A stretch of 35,529 nt of DNA from Bacillus sp. ISL-55 (lineage in GTDB: Bacteria > Bacillota > Bacilli > Bacillales > Cytobacillaceae), in the NCBI RefSeq assembly GCF_018613155.1, contig NZ_JAGGQU010000017.1, positions 1-35,529 on the forward strand, read 5' to 3'. The position numbers were made by a program, and so were the translations under genes. The notes under the pieces were generated by a model, which was not told where the DNA came from, searched no databases, and was given only the letters and a program-made list of their open reading frames with translations. The first letter of the stretch is position 1. Each line of letters starts with the position of its first letter. Of the stretch, positions 17,123 to 26,302 are shown piece after piece.

Positions 17123-17151
17123 TTGATTTTGTAATCAGATTGATATATCAT
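17123..17151 (+). promoter_or_regulatory. Putative promoter of qcrABC
   Basis: TTGATT (17123-17128, four of six) and TATCAT (17146-17151, five of six) are spaced by 17 bp. The leader to the qcrA GTG is about 70 nt. The AT-rich flanks would suit regulators such as ResD, but no defined operator was recognised. Confidence 0.5.
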
Positions 17152-17227
17152 GGTTATGTCCTAGTTTTAAAATGTGTTTAAATTATGTCCGTTGGGGACT
17201 TAACTTGGGAATAGAGGGGGGAATAGC

Positions 17228-17734
17228 GTGAGTAAGCATCGAGTTTCAAGACGTCAATTCTTAAACTATACTCTAACAGGTGTAGGCGGTTTCATGGCTG
17301 CAGGGATGCTGATGCCAATGGTCCGATTTGCCGTTGATCCTGTACTTAAGGGTGAAGATGCGGGAGATTTTATCGCGACTCCATTGAAAATCGCAGATAT
17401 TACAAATGAACCGCAAAAAGTAAACTTTAGCTTCACACAAAAAGATGCGTGGTATGAATCTGAAGAAACTGGAACTGCTTGGGTATTCAAGAACGAAGGC
17501 GGGGAGATTATTGCCCTGTCACCAGTGTGTAAGCACCTTGGTTGTGTTGTAGACTGGAATACTGATAAGCAAAATGAAAACAGATTTTTCTGTCCTTGCC
17601 ACTACGGCCTTTACGAAAAGGATGGAACAAACGTAAAGGGCACACCGCCGTTGGCACCATTGGATGTATATCCAACAAAAGAAAAAGACGGGTTCCTTTA
17701 TGTAGGAAAAGCCGAACCACGAAAGGGGGCGTAA
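17228..17734 (+). CDS. qcrA: Menaquinol:cytochrome c reductase iron-sulfur subunit (Rieske)
   Basis: Rieske 2Fe-2S subunit of the cytochrome bc complex that passes electrons from menaquinol to cytochrome c. The 168-aa protein begins with a twin-arginine-type SRRQFLN motif and a hydrophobic segment (residues 15-32) that anchors it in the membrane. The cluster ligands are visible: Cys101 and His103 in CKHLGC, and Cys122 and His125 in FCPCHYGLY, with Cys106 and Cys124 forming the disulfide. The start is GTG, after AGAGGGGGG. The qcrA-qcrB-qcrC order is standard, with gaps of 3 and 68 bp. Confidence 0.98.
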   Translation: MSKHRVSRRQFLNYTLTGVGGFMAAGMLMPMVRFAVDPVLKGEDAGDFIATPLKIADITNEPQKVNFSFTQKDAWYESEETGTAWVFKNEGGEIIALSPVCKHLGCVVDWNTDKQNENRFFCPCHYGLYEKDGTNVKGTPPLAPLDVYPTKEKDGFLYVGKAEPRKGA

Positions 17735-17737
17735 TCT

Positions 17738-18412
17738 TTGTTAAACAAAATTTACGATTGGGTAGATGAGCGTTTAGATATTACGCCTTTGTGGCGCGAT
17801 ATCGCAGACCATGAGGTTCCTGAGCACGTTAACCCGGCGCATCACTTTTCTGCGTTCGTGTATTGCTTTGGCGGTCTGACGTTTTTCATCACTGTCATTC
17901 AGATTCTTTCCGGAATGTTCCTGACAATGTATTATGTGCCGGACATCAAGAATGCATGGGAATCTGTTTATTATCTTCAAAACCAGGTAGCGTTTGGACA
18001 AATTGTCCGCGGTATGCATCACTGGGGAGCGAGTCTTGTCATCGTTATGATGTTCTTACATACGCTTCGCGTGTTCTTCCAGGGCGCTTATAAGAAACCT
18101 CGTGAATTGAACTGGGTTGTCGGAGTATTAATTTTCTTCGTAATGTTAGCTCTTGGATTGACTGGATACTTGCTTCCATGGGATATGAAAGCATTATTCG
18201 CAACAAAGGTTACATTGCAGATTGCAGATGCTGTCCCATTGATTGGGCCATACATTAAAATATTGCTTTCTGGACACTCAACGATCGTTGGTGCTCAAAC
18301 CTTGACACGTTTCTTCGCGATTCACGTATTCTTCCTGCCTGCTGCATTATTAGGCTTAATGGGAGCTCACTTCCTGATGATTCGTAAGCAAGGTATTTCT
18401 GGTCCATTGTAA
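17738..18412 (+). CDS. qcrB: Menaquinol:cytochrome c reductase cytochrome b subunit
   Basis: Cytochrome b6-type subunit with four predicted membrane helices carrying two haems b and part of the quinone sites. The 224-aa protein has the paired haem histidines in IVRGMHHWGAS and MFLHTLRVF (second helix) and FFAIHVFFLPAALLGLMGAHF (fourth helix), and GYLLPWDMKALFAT near the quinol site. The start is TTG, which is unusual but is supported by GAAAGGGGG eight bases upstream and the conserved N-terminus LNKIYDWVDERLDITP. It is translated right after qcrA. Confidence 0.98.
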   Translation: MLNKIYDWVDERLDITPLWRDIADHEVPEHVNPAHHFSAFVYCFGGLTFFITVIQILSGMFLTMYYVPDIKNAWESVYYLQNQVAFGQIVRGMHHWGASLVIVMMFLHTLRVFFQGAYKKPRELNWVVGVLIFFVMLALGLTGYLLPWDMKALFATKVTLQIADAVPLIGPYIKILLSGHSTIVGAQTLTRFFAIHVFFLPAALLGLMGAHFLMIRKQGISGPL

Positions 18413-18480
18413 AATTCGAATGAAAAGATTGTGCGAATTGAGTTTCGCCCAATGATACGGAAAAAGGAGGGGATTGCTCG

Positions 18481-19239
18481 ATGCATCGTGGTAAAGGTAT
18501 GAAGTTCGTGGGTGACTCACGTGTCCCTGCAGAACGTAAGCCTAATATTCCGAAGGACTACTCGGAATACCCTGGCAAAACGGAAGCGTTTTGGCCTAAC
18601 TTCCTGTTAAAGGAATGGATGGTTGGTGCGGTCTTCCTAATCGGATACTTGAGCTTGACAATAGCTCACCCATCTCCGCTTGAGAGGATTGCCGATCCTA
18701 CAGATACAGCGTATATTCCATTGCCAGACTGGTATTTCTTATTCTTATATCAATTGCTTAAATATTCTTATGCTTCTGGTCCATATACCGTAATTGGGGC
18801 TATGGTTATCCCAGGACTTGCATTCGGTGCCTTATTGCTTGCGCCATTTATAGACCGCGGACCAGAACGCCGTCCATCAAAGCGTCCGCTTGCGACTGCT
18901 TTTATGCTTTTGTCGCTTGCTTCAGTTTTCTACCTTACTTGGGAATCTGTTGCCCATCATGACTGGGAAGCAGCTAAGAAGCAGGGACAGATTGTGGATG
19001 TCGAAATCGACAAGAACTCTGATGGATACAAACTTGCACAGGCGCAAACTTGTACTTCCTGCCATGGCGGCGAACTAGCCAGTGGTGCTACAGCGCCAAG
19101 TTTGTTAGATACAAAAATGAATGCTGAAGAAATTGCTGATGTTGCCAAGAATGGTAAAGGAAACATGCCTGCAGTCTTCAAAGGAACCGACGAGGAACTT
19201 CAGACTCTTGCTGAATTCATCGACGGTCTTAGCGAGTAA
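18481..19239 (+). CDS. qcrC: Menaquinol:cytochrome c reductase subunit IV-cytochrome c fusion
   Basis: The Bacillus-type QcrC fuses the subunit IV part of cytochrome b6f (three membrane helices, about residues 45-62, 103-122 and 138-153, with PLPDWYFLFLYQLLKY, the PDWY/PEWY Qo motif) to a C-terminal cytochrome c domain. The haem c motif is CTSCH (Cys191, Cys194, His195) with Met229 in NMPA as the likely second ligand. Length 252 aa is as expected. AAGGAGGGG precedes the ATG. The c domain makes attachment by the System II machinery necessary; those genes are not in this window. Confidence 0.98.
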   Translation: MHRGKGMKFVGDSRVPAERKPNIPKDYSEYPGKTEAFWPNFLLKEWMVGAVFLIGYLSLTIAHPSPLERIADPTDTAYIPLPDWYFLFLYQLLKYSYASGPYTVIGAMVIPGLAFGALLLAPFIDRGPERRPSKRPLATAFMLLSLASVFYLTWESVAHHDWEAAKKQGQIVDVEIDKNSDGYKLAQAQTCTSCHGGELASGATAPSLLDTKMNAEEIADVAKNGKGNMPAVFKGTDEELQTLAEFIDGLSE

Positions 19240-19248
19240 TATGTCAAA

Positions 19249-19280
19249 GAACCTGTAAGGAAACTTGCAGGTTCTTTTTT
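19249..19280 (+). terminator. Intrinsic terminator after qcrC
   Basis: GAACCTGTAAG (19249-19259) and CTTGCAGGTTC (19264-19274) form an 11-bp stem with a GAAA loop, followed by six Ts. It ends the qcr operon. Confidence 0.95.
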
Positions 19281-19429
19281 GTGCTTATCCAGCAGTTTAC
19301 ATGCTGGACCTTGAACGTACATATGCAAATGTGTTTTTGCAAGATAACCACTCCACAGGGAAGGGAAAATGAAAATCATTAAAGTGAAAACTTTTGAATA
19401 ACACCTCTGTAAAATCAGGCAAGGAAAAC

Positions 19430-19458
19430 TTGGCTTATTTTCTATAAACTGTAATAAT
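19430..19458 (+). promoter_or_regulatory. Putative promoter of ypjA
   Basis: TTGGCT (19430-19435, four of six) and AATAAT (19453-19458, five of six) are spaced by 17 bp, with TGT giving an extended -10. It lies 33 bp upstream of the chosen ypjA start. Confidence 0.5.
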
Positions 19459-19491
19459 AGTGATAGAAAACTTGGATTGGAGATCGTCAAA

Positions 19492-20091
19492 ATGATTAAA
19501 ATATTATACCCTTTACTTGGGAATAGAACTGTATTATGGCTGTTATTTTGGGTGAATGTTTTGGGGACTGCTTACGGGTATTATTGGTACAAGTGGCAGC
19601 TTGTCGATACGCCACCGCAATTTCTTCTTTTCGTACCGGATAGCCCGACTGCAAGCTTGTTCTTCGTCTTCGTTTTAGGGGCATTCCTGATGGGGAAAAA
19701 CTGGGCGCTTATGGAAGCATTGGCTATCGTTAGCCTGGTCAAGTATGGCCTTTGGGCGGTAGTGATGAATTTAATGGTATTCTTTGTTTCTGGTCAGCTT
19801 GATTGGATTGGTCTTATGCTGATGGCATCCCATTTTGCGATGGCGGTGGAAGGAGTCTTATATGCTCCTTTTTATCGAATAAAACCATGGCATTTGATTG
19901 TAGCTGCAGTTGTACTTCTTCATAATGAAATCATTGATTATGTTTTTGAAATGATGCCAAGGTACCATACACTAGATTTGTATATGGACCAGATCGGGTA
20001 CTTTACATTTTGGTTAAGTATGTTCTCAATCGCCGTTGGCTATTACTTCGCCCTTAGGCCAGACCGATTCACACTTTCACTAAAAAGGTAA
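19492..20091 (+). CDS. ypjA: YpjA family membrane protein (DUF1405)
   Basis: This 199-aa integral membrane protein of unknown function has about six hydrophobic helices, beginning with VLWLLFWVNVLGTAYGYYW. The segments SLFFVFVLGAFLMG, ALAIVSLVKYGLWAVVMNLM and MASHFAMAVEGVLYAPFYRI match the DUF1405 pattern, and HNEIIDYVFEMMPRYH lies near the C-terminus. ATG 19492, nine bases after GGAG (19479-19482), is preferred over an in-frame TTG at 19477. It sits between qcrC and ypjB as in B. subtilis. Confidence 0.88.
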   Translation: MIKILYPLLGNRTVLWLLFWVNVLGTAYGYYWYKWQLVDTPPQFLLFVPDSPTASLFFVFVLGAFLMGKNWALMEALAIVSLVKYGLWAVVMNLMVFFVSGQLDWIGLMLMASHFAMAVEGVLYAPFYRIKPWHLIVAAVVLLHNEIIDYVFEMMPRYHTLDLYMDQIGYFTFWLSMFSIAVGYYFALRPDRFTLSLKR

Positions 20092-20166
20092 AGATAACCC
20101 CTGAATTTTGGTCTAACCTTGTCCACCTTCTCATACATTTTAATAGTATTTAGAGGGGGGACAGGA

Positions 20167-20964
20167 ATGAGAGCAAAATATCTTATATTCATTTCGGTGC
20201 TTTTTTTATTGATTGCGCCGTTTGCAGCATACGCAGAAACACAGTCGCCTGTTGAAGAGCTGGACAATATATCAGACCAAGCACTGCAGATGGTGAAGCT
20301 GCACCGTTATGATGATGCTAACAGATTGCTGAATCATTTTTCAGAAGAATTCTTGCTGGTAACAGGAGATGGACGGCCATTCACTATGGATGAACTGCGG
20401 ATTATTACTGTAGCACATGATGAAGCAGTTGAGGCGGTAGCAAACGCAGATCTGGGACATGCTGAAAGGATGAACAGAGTTACAAAGTTCAGGCTTATAA
20501 TTGACGCAATTGCTTCTACACACCAGCCATTATGGACAGAGATGGAAGGGCCCATCATGACTGTTTTCAATGATATGAAGACTGCTGCGTATGAGGGAGA
20601 CAATGACCAATTTCATGCGAACCTTAATTCATTCCTTTCTTTATACAATGTGATATATCCCAGCCTGAAGATTGACATCAACCCGGAAAGAGTCCAGAAA
20701 GTTGATGCTAGAGTCAGCTTTATCGATCAGTACCGCCCTCAGGTATTGCAAGAGGCTTCCAGCCAGGAAGAACTTGAAGGGCTTGAGTCGGACTTGCAAA
20801 ACATCTTTGACGAAATGACGGAGGATGAAGCAGACCCATCTCTGTGGTGGGTAATGATTTCTACTGGAAGTATCATCATCCTTACATTGTCCTACGTAGG
20901 CTGGAGAAAATATAAAGGCGATCATGATAAAAAGAAAAATGTCCAAAAAGAACATAAGAATTGA
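20167..20964 (+). CDS. ypjB: Sporulation protein YpjB, secreted and membrane-anchored
   Basis: This 265-aa protein starts with a signal peptide (KYLIFISVLFLLIAPFAAYA, likely cleaved after AYA near residue 22). It has an extracytoplasmic helical domain and ends with one membrane helix (WVMISTGSIIILTLSYVGW) and a lysine-rich tail. This layout and the position fit YpjB, annotated as a sporulation protein in Bacillus; its biochemical role is not known to me. GAGGGGGG (20153-20160) identifies ATG 20167; the frame is open upstream to 20119 but that part lacks a ribosome site and would hide the signal peptide. Confidence 0.88.
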   Translation: MRAKYLIFISVLFLLIAPFAAYAETQSPVEELDNISDQALQMVKLHRYDDANRLLNHFSEEFLLVTGDGRPFTMDELRIITVAHDEAVEAVANADLGHAERMNRVTKFRLIIDAIASTHQPLWTEMEGPIMTVFNDMKTAAYEGDNDQFHANLNSFLSLYNVIYPSLKIDINPERVQKVDARVSFIDQYRPQVLQEASSQEELEGLESDLQNIFDEMTEDEADPSLWWVMISTGSIIILTLSYVGWRKYKGDHDKKKNVQKEHKN

Positions 20965-21025
20965 CACCTTATTCTAGTATTTATAAAATAGTGATAACAT
21001 CATGAGATGTAAGGGGAGGTACTAG

Positions 21026-21703
21026 ATGTCTATAATAATCTATTTTGCGTTAATTATTTTGATCCCGCTATGGGCTCAATTGAAGGTAAAAGGGGCATAC
21101 AAGAAATATTCGCAGGTGGCTTCTTCGTCCCATATGACGGGTGCAGAGGTGGCTCGTAAAATTCTTGATGATAACGGTTTGTACAATGTTGGTGTCGAAG
21201 AAACCAGAGGTTATTTAAGTGACCACTACGACCCTCGTTCAAAGGTTGTACGTTTGTCTTCAGATAACTTTTTTGGCCATTCAGTCGCAGCCGCTGCAAT
21301 TGCTGCTCACGAAGTAGGCCATGCAATTCAGGATGCTGAGGACTATTCCTTCCTTAGATTCCGCCATGCGCTTGTTCCAGTGGCAAGCTTGGGTTCAAAC
21401 TTTTCCTGGATTCTGATCCTGATTGGGATTTTTGCTCAATTAAGCGGATTGCTTTTACTAGGTATCCTGTTCATGGCTTCGGCTGTTGTATTCCAATTGG
21501 TAACTTTGCCGGTTGAATTCAATGCATCGAACCGTGCAATGGAACAGGTGGTTTCAGCTGGGATCATTAGGAATGATGAAGAAAGAGAAACGAAGAAAGT
21601 ATTGAATGCCGCAGCTTTGACCTATGTAGCTGCAGCTGCTGTTGCGGTACTTGAACTGGTGCGTTTAGTAATGATTTACACAGGCATGACGAGTGAAGAA
21701 TAA
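21026..21703 (+). CDS. Neutral zinc metallopeptidase, YugP type
   Basis: Membrane-embedded metallopeptidase of 225 aa. The zinc motif is HEVGHAIQ (HExxH, about residues 96-103), following SVAAAAIAAHE. The N-terminal helix (IIIYFALIILIPLWAQL) and later helices (NFSWILILIGIFAQL, LLLLGILFMASAVVFQLVTLP, ALTYVAAAAVAVLELVRLV) give a topology with the active site facing the membrane or cytoplasm. The downstream LPVEFNASNRAMEQ may supply the third ligand Glu. The family is that of B. subtilis YugP, which lies elsewhere in that genome, so the symbol is left blank. Substrate unknown. AAGGGGAGG precedes the ATG. Confidence 0.92.
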   Translation: MSIIIYFALIILIPLWAQLKVKGAYKKYSQVASSSHMTGAEVARKILDDNGLYNVGVEETRGYLSDHYDPRSKVVRLSSDNFFGHSVAAAAIAAHEVGHAIQDAEDYSFLRFRHALVPVASLGSNFSWILILIGIFAQLSGLLLLGILFMASAVVFQLVTLPVEFNASNRAMEQVVSAGIIRNDEERETKKVLNAAALTYVAAAAVAVLELVRLVMIYTGMTSEE

Positions 21704-21736
21704 AAAAAAATCCGGACATATCCGGATTTTTTTTTT
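21702..21736. terminator. Bidirectional terminator between the metallopeptidase gene and ypjC
   Basis: An A-run, TCCGGA (21711-21716), CATA, TCCGGA (21721-21726) and a T-run of ten form a symmetric hairpin. It serves both converging genes; it overlaps the last codon of ypjC on the minus strand by two bases. Confidence 0.95.
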
Positions 21737-22607
21737 ATCTTTCCAAAGGAAGTTTATTTTCATCAAGCGTAAATCCTTCACCCAGTACATCGTGGACTAC
21801 TGTGACCGAAACAAATGCATGTGGGTCTACTGAATTAATGACACTTTTCAATCGGACGATTTCATTCTTGGCGACCACGCAGTATAAAACATCTCTTTCT
21901 GATTTAGTATAAGAGCCTATAGCTTTTAGGCTGGTGACCCCGCGGTCCATTTCCTTCATGATTTTGGCTGCGATATCCTCGTTTTTCTCTGAGATGATCA
22001 TAGCTCCTCTGGCAGCGTATGAACCTTCCTGCATAAAATCGATCACCCTTGCCCCTACAAAGACGACGACAAGAGTATACATGGCCTCCCTGTAATCCAA
22101 ATATGTAATAAGTGAAAGTGTTATGACGCCAAAGTCAAACATGAACATTGTCCGTCCCATTGTCCACCCGAAATACTTCTGTGCAAGTCTGGCGATTATA
22201 TCGACTCCGCCCGTCGTTCCTCCGTAACGGAATATGATACCAAGACCAATACCAATGAACACACCTGCAAATAAGGCCGCTAAAAACAAGTCTTCATATA
22301 ATGGCATCTCGATTTGATATTTTTGGAATATGCCAAGAAAAATAGAGACGGCTACTGTGCCTATGATTGTATAAATAAAGACACTCCGGCCAAGCAGCTT
22401 CCAGCCTATGAAAAAGAGCGGCAAGTTCAATAATAAGTTAGTAATGGAAGGAGACCACCCAAATACGAAGTAAAGCAAAAGGGTAATTCCGGTGAAACCA
22501 CCTTCTGCGAGGTTATTCTGCATATTGAAATGAACAAGGCCGAATGAGAAAATAGCCGCACCGAGTAAAATGAAAAAGATGTTTTTGATTTTTAAGCTGT
22601 TAAGCAC
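21735..22607 (-). CDS. ypjC: YitT family membrane protein YpjC (DUF161/DUF2179)
   Basis: This 290-aa protein has five or six membrane helices in the first 175 residues (for example IFFILLGAAIFSFGLVHF and FLAALFAGVFIGIGLGIIF) with the family hallmarks NNLAEGGFTGI and RYGGTTGGVDIIAR. A C-terminal cytoplasmic DUF2179 domain follows (DRGVTSLKAIGSYTKSERDVLYCVV). The role is unknown; members have been proposed as transporters. The start is GTG with GGAGG eight bases upstream. It is the only minus-strand gene here and sits between ypjB and ypjD, as expected for ypjC. Confidence 0.9.
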   Translation of the reverse strand: MLNSLKIKNIFFILLGAAIFSFGLVHFNMQNNLAEGGFTGITLLLYFVFGWSPSITNLLLNLPLFFIGWKLLGRSVFIYTIIGTVAVSIFLGIFQKYQIEMPLYEDLFLAALFAGVFIGIGLGIIFRYGGTTGGVDIIARLAQKYFGWTMGRTMFMFDFGVITLSLITYLDYREAMYTLVVVFVGARVIDFMQEGSYAARGAMIISEKNEDIAAKIMKEMDRGVTSLKAIGSYTKSERDVLYCVVAKNEIVRLKSVINSVDPHAFVSVTVVHDVLGEGFTLDENKLPLER

Positions 22608-22658
22608 AATTAATGCCTCCTAATTAGTACGACTAAAATTACCTGATAAAGCGCTTAT

Positions 22659-22687
22659 ATTATATAAAATATAACCAACAAGGGCAA
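22659..22687 (-). promoter_or_regulatory. Putative sigma-A promoter of ypjC
   Basis: On the minus strand TTGCCC (22687-22682, four of six) and a perfect TATAAT (22664-22659) are spaced by 17 bp, 52 bp upstream of the ypjC GTG. Confidence 0.65.
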
Positions 22688-22810
22688 TCTTTTACAGGAG
22701 GGGCATAAAGAGTCGCAATTTTCTATGTTTCAAGTCCTGAATTGTGATGAGGATATTAGCTTAAAAAGCTTTATTAGTGATTGCCTATAATTAGTTTGAA
22801 ATAAAAATAT

Positions 22811-22839
22811 TTGTCAAAGTACCTCCATTAAGCTAACAT
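22811..22839 (+). promoter_or_regulatory. Putative sigma-A promoter of the ypjD-dapB operon
   Basis: TTGTCA (22811-22816, five of six) and TAACAT (22834-22839, four of six) are spaced by 17 bp, 41 bp before the chosen ypjD start. It stands between the divergent ypjC and the long + strand operon. Confidence 0.55.
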
Positions 22840-22879
22840 CGATATAGATAAACATACATAAAAAGGTTGGGTGAGTTTC

Positions 22880-23212
22880 TTGAGTGGAAAAAAAACGATG
22901 AAAGAACTCCAGCAGGAAGTGGATACCTATATAAGCCAATTTAAAGAAGGTTACTTTAGTCCGCTTGCACTGACTGCACGCATGACCGAGGAACTCGGGG
23001 AGCTGGCTCGTGAGGTCAACCATTATTACGGCGAAAAGCCAAAGAAGAACGATGAAAAAGAAAAGACAATTGAAGAAGAGCTTGGAGATATGCTTTTTGT
23101 GATGATTTGTTTTGCCAACTCTTTAAATATAGACCTGGAAGAAGCACATAACATGGTTATGGAAAAGTTCAATACAAGGGACAAAGACCGCTGGACGAGA
23201 AAAGACAGCTAA
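22880..23212 (+). CDS. ypjD: MazG-like nucleotide pyrophosphohydrolase YpjD
   Basis: All-alpha nucleoside triphosphate pyrophosphohydrolase of the MazG/dUTPase-like superfamily, expected to hydrolyse noncanonical or surplus nucleotides. The 110-aa protein has the [10 protein letters not shown] metal motif (ExxE) and the second acidic motif [18 protein letters not shown] (ExxD), ending with FNTRDKDRW(T)RK typical of this subfamily. I start at TTG 22880 ([14 protein letters not shown]), because this aligns with the B. subtilis N-terminus; GTG 22871 and ATG 22898 are alternatives. It is the first gene of the dapB operon, 14 bp ahead of dapB. Confidence 0.9.
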   Translation: MSGKKTMKELQQEVDTYISQFKEGYFSPLALTARMTEELGELAREVNHYYGEKPKKNDEKEKTIEEELGDMLFVMICFANSLNIDLEEAHNMVMEKFNTRDKDRWTRKDS

Positions 23213-23226
23213 AGGAGACTAAATAT

Positions 23227-24027
23227 ATGGATAAAGTAAAGATTGTTATTGCAGGACCAAGAGGAAGAATGGGTAAAGAGGCTGTCAATCTGGTGGTCGG
23301 TACGGATACATATGAACTCGCAGGAGTAGTTGACAGAAAATATGAAGGAATGAAGATTGGGGAGCTCGAGGGCTTTCCAGAGAGTGATGCCTTAATTTAT
23401 ACGGATTTCGAGAAATGTCTCCAGGATGTTGAGCCAGATGTTCTGATTGACCTGACAACACCTGAAGTAGGCATGTTCCATACAAAGACCGCATTGAAAT
23501 ATAAAGTTCGTCCAGTGGTAGGTACTACAGGGTTCAGTAAGGAGGATCTTGAAGAACTTGAACAGCTGTGCGCAGAACAGGAAACAGGCTGTATCATCGC
23601 TCCAAACTTTGCAGTCGGGGCCGTTTTGATGATGAAATTCTCGCAAATGGCTGCCAAGTATTTCAATGATGTTGAAATCATTGAGCTGCACCACGACCAG
23701 AAGCTCGATGCGCCTTCTGGTACAGCAGTAAAAACAGCACAAATGATATCTGATGTACGTGAACCGAAAACACAGGGACATACTGACGAAAAGGAAACAA
23801 TTCAAGGTGCCCGAGGTGCGGATTATGAAGGTATGCACATACATTCAGTAAGGCTTCCTGGACTGATTGCCCACCAGCAGGTTTTATTCGGTGCTGACGG
23901 ACAGACATTGACCATCCGCCATGATTCTTACAATCGAAGCTCCTTTATGTCTGGAGTCAAGCTTGCAGTGGATACAGTCATGAAAATGGATGCTTTTGTT
24001 TACGGATTAGAGAATATCATAGAATAG
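23227..24027 (+). CDS. dapB: 4-hydroxy-tetrahydrodipicolinate reductase
   Basis: Reduces the cyclic product of DapA with NAD(P)H to tetrahydrodipicolinate, for lysine and meso-diaminopimelate, and upstream of spore dipicolinate. The 266-aa protein has the nucleotide fold motif [13 protein letters not shown] at the N-terminus, [12 protein letters not shown], and the catalytic [15 protein letters not shown] (His-His and Lys) near residue 155. The start follows AAAGGAGAC. It is 10 bp from mgsA. Confidence 0.98.
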   Translation: MDKVKIVIAGPRGRMGKEAVNLVVGTDTYELAGVVDRKYEGMKIGELEGFPESDALIYTDFEKCLQDVEPDVLIDLTTPEVGMFHTKTALKYKVRPVVGTTGFSKEDLEELEQLCAEQETGCIIAPNFAVGAVLMMKFSQMAAKYFNDVEIIELHHDQKLDAPSGTAVKTAQMISDVREPKTQGHTDEKETIQGARGADYEGMHIHSVRLPGLIAHQQVLFGADGQTLTIRHDSYNRSSFMSGVKLAVDTVMKMDAFVYGLENIIE

Positions 24028-24037
24028 GGGAGAAACC

Positions 24038-24469
24038 ATGAACATTGCCTTAATTGCACATGATAAAAAGAAAGATGATCTGGTGGGTTTCGCTGTCGCT
24101 TATAAGGAGATTTTTGAAGAGCATACGATATTTGCAACAGGGACAACAGGGTTGAGGATCATTGAAGCAACGGGTTTGGAAGTGACAAGGTTTCAATCGG
24201 GTCCTCTTGGCGGTGACCAGGAGATTGGCGCACGGATCGCCAATAACCTTATAGATGCGGTGTTTTTTTTCAGGGATCCATTGACTGCTCAGCCGCATGA
24301 ACCTGATGTGACTGCTCTCGTTAGCTTATGTGATGTATATTCTGTTCCGCTGGCGACCAATATGGGAACAGCTGAGATTCTTGTAAAAGGAATTGAAAGA
24401 GGAGATCTTGATTGGCGAAATATAGTGAAAGAAGAAACTGGTGATGAAAATGGAAGCAATGAAGCTTGA
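24038..24469 (+). CDS. mgsA: Methylglyoxal synthase
   Basis: Converts dihydroxyacetone phosphate to methylglyoxal and phosphate, a bypass that relieves sugar-phosphate stress. The 143-aa protein shows [19 protein letters not shown], the catalytic-aspartate loop [11 protein letters not shown] and [15 protein letters not shown]. The last codons overlap the start of bshB1. Its place next to the bacillithiol genes is functionally sensible, because bacillithiol takes part in methylglyoxal detoxification. Confidence 0.97.
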   Translation: MNIALIAHDKKKDDLVGFAVAYKEIFEEHTIFATGTTGLRIIEATGLEVTRFQSGPLGGDQEIGARIANNLIDAVFFFRDPLTAQPHEPDVTALVSLCDVYSVPLATNMGTAEILVKGIERGDLDWRNIVKEETGDENGSNEA

Positions 24470-25166
24470 TATACTGGCGTTTGGTGCCCATGCTGATGAT
24501 GTTGAAATCGGAATGGGCGGGACAATCGCAAAATTTGCTGCTGAAGGAAAATCTATCGGGATTTGTGATTTGACAAAAGCAGAGATGTCTTCAAACGGAA
24601 CAGTAGAGATCAGGAGCCGTGAAGCAAAAGAAGCGGCCGGCATTCTTGGAGTGAAGATGAGGGAAGAACTGGACTTGCCGGACAGAGGCTTATTTTTAAA
24701 GGAAGAATACATAAGGAAAATTGTTAGAGTGATCAGGCGGAATACTCCGGATATAGTTTTTGCACCCTATTTTGATGACCGTCATCCTGACCATGGCAGC
24801 TGTGCACGCCTTGTTGAGGAGGCGGTCTTTTCGGCAGCAGTAAGAAAATATGATGAAGACGGCGGACTAAAGCCACACAGGGCAAAAGCTTTATATTTTT
24901 ATATGATCAATGGGTTCCATAAACCAGATTTTCTAGTTGATGTATCGGATTATATCCATCTTAAAATCAATGCCCTGAATGCTTATGAAAGCCAATTCAT
25001 GAAAGGGGCAGGCACTTTTGACACCCCGCTTGTGAACGGCTACATTGAAACAGTTGAAGCACGAGAGAAATTATTCGGCAAGGAAGCCGGCGTTGCATAT
25101 GCTGAAGGCTTTATGTCCAAAAAACCATTGTTAATCCACAAGGATTTGTTAGGGGAAGGAAAATGA
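24450..25166 (+). CDS. bshB1: Bacillithiol biosynthesis deacetylase BshB1
   Basis: Zinc-dependent deacetylase that converts GlcNAc-malate to GlcN-malate, the second step of bacillithiol synthesis. The 238-aa protein has the LmbE/PIG-L motif [11 protein letters not shown] (His14, Asp16, Asp17; usually AHPDD) and DRHPDHGS for the metal site. ATG 24450 follows GGTG, and ATG 24459 gives MKLDILAFG; both overlap mgsA and either is possible. Its stop overlaps the bshA start in an ATGA, so the two are translationally coupled. Confidence 0.96.
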   Translation: MEAMKLDILAFGAHADDVEIGMGGTIAKFAAEGKSIGICDLTKAEMSSNGTVEIRSREAKEAAGILGVKMREELDLPDRGLFLKEEYIRKIVRVIRRNTPDIVFAPYFDDRHPDHGSCARLVEEAVFSAAVRKYDEDGGLKPHRAKALYFYMINGFHKPDFLVDVSDYIHLKINALNAYESQFMKGAGTFDTPLVNGYIETVEAREKLFGKEAGVAYAEGFMSKKPLLIHKDLLGEGK

Positions 25167-26302
25167 AGAAACTTAAAATAGGCATCACTTGCTACCCGAC
25201 TGTAGGTGGTTCCGGTGTTGTCGCAACTGAACTAGGCAAGCTGCTGGCGGAAAAAGGTCATGAGATTCACTTCATTTCCTCGAGCCTTCCCTTTCGCCTG
25301 AAAAAAATGTACCGAAATATTTATTCTCATGAGGTTGAGGTCAATCAATATTCAGTCTTTCAATACCCACCATATGATATTGCTTTGGCCAGCAAGATTG
25401 CAGAAGTCGCAGTTTTGGAAAATTTAGATGTACTTCACGTCCATTATGCCATTCCTCATGCTGTATGTGCTATACTGGCTCGCCAGATGAGCGGGAGGGA
25501 TCTGAAGATTGTCACAACGCTTCACGGTACAGATATTACTGTACTTGGATACGATCTGTCACTCACTGATGCCATACGGTTCGGGATTGAAAAATCGGAT
25601 TACGTTACAGCGGTGTCCAATTCGCTTATCCAGCAGACTTATGACTTGATCAAACCCGATAAGGAAATTGGCTGTGTGTACAACTTCATTGACACTCGTA
25701 TCAATAAACGGACAGATTCCTCACAACTAAGGAAGGAATATGGAATCCTTCCTGAAGAAAAAGTGGTCATCCATGTATCCAATTTCCGCCCTGTTAAAAG
25801 AGTTCAGGATGTAATCAAAACATTCGCGGGCATCGCAGAAAAAATGCCGGCCAAGCTCTTGCTTGTTGGAGATGGACCAGAAATGAAAAATGTATGCAAT
25901 CTCGCCAGTGAGCTGGGGATTCGCGACAAAGTCCTGCTCCTTGGAAAACAGGAGAGGGTAGAGGAACTATACTCATTAAGTGATTTGATGCTTCTTCTCT
26001 CAGAAAAGGAAAGCTTCGGATTGGTAGCACTAGAAGCAATGGCTTGCGGGGTACCATGTATCGGTACAAATGTAGGAGGGATTCCGGAAGTTATTGTGGA
26101 CGGAGAGACTGGTTACATATGCGAATTAGGAAATATCGAAGAGATAACGGAAAAAGCTGTTGATATACTTTCAAGCCCTGAAAGCCACAAGCGTTTTGCT
26201 GAGAAATCGGTAGAAAGGGCAGAAAAAAGCTTCAGTGCTGAACAAATCGTATCTGAATACGAAAGCATCTACTATAATATCGTTGGGCAGGATCAACAAT
26301 GA
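25163..26302 (+). CDS. bshA: Bacillithiol glycosyltransferase BshA
   Basis: GT-B family 4 glycosyltransferase that joins N-acetylglucosamine from UDP-GlcNAc to L-malate, starting bacillithiol synthesis. The 379-aa protein begins [21 protein letters not shown] with the donor-loop glycines, includes [13 protein letters not shown], and has the C-terminal E(x7)E motif in [16 protein letters not shown]. The ATG overlaps the bshB1 stop, and its own stop overlaps the cca start, again by ATGA. Confidence 0.98.
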   Translation: MKKLKIGITCYPTVGGSGVVATELGKLLAEKGHEIHFISSSLPFRLKKMYRNIYSHEVEVNQYSVFQYPPYDIALASKIAEVAVLENLDVLHVHYAIPHAVCAILARQMSGRDLKIVTTLHGTDITVLGYDLSLTDAIRFGIEKSDYVTAVSNSLIQQTYDLIKPDKEIGCVYNFIDTRINKRTDSSQLRKEYGILPEEKVVIHVSNFRPVKRVQDVIKTFAGIAEKMPAKLLLVGDGPEMKNVCNLASELGIRDKVLLLGKQERVEELYSLSDLMLLLSEKESFGLVALEAMACGVPCIGTNVGGIPEVIVDGETGYICELGNIEEITEKAVDILSSPESHKRFAEKSVERAEKSFSAEQIVSEYESIYYNIVGQDQQ

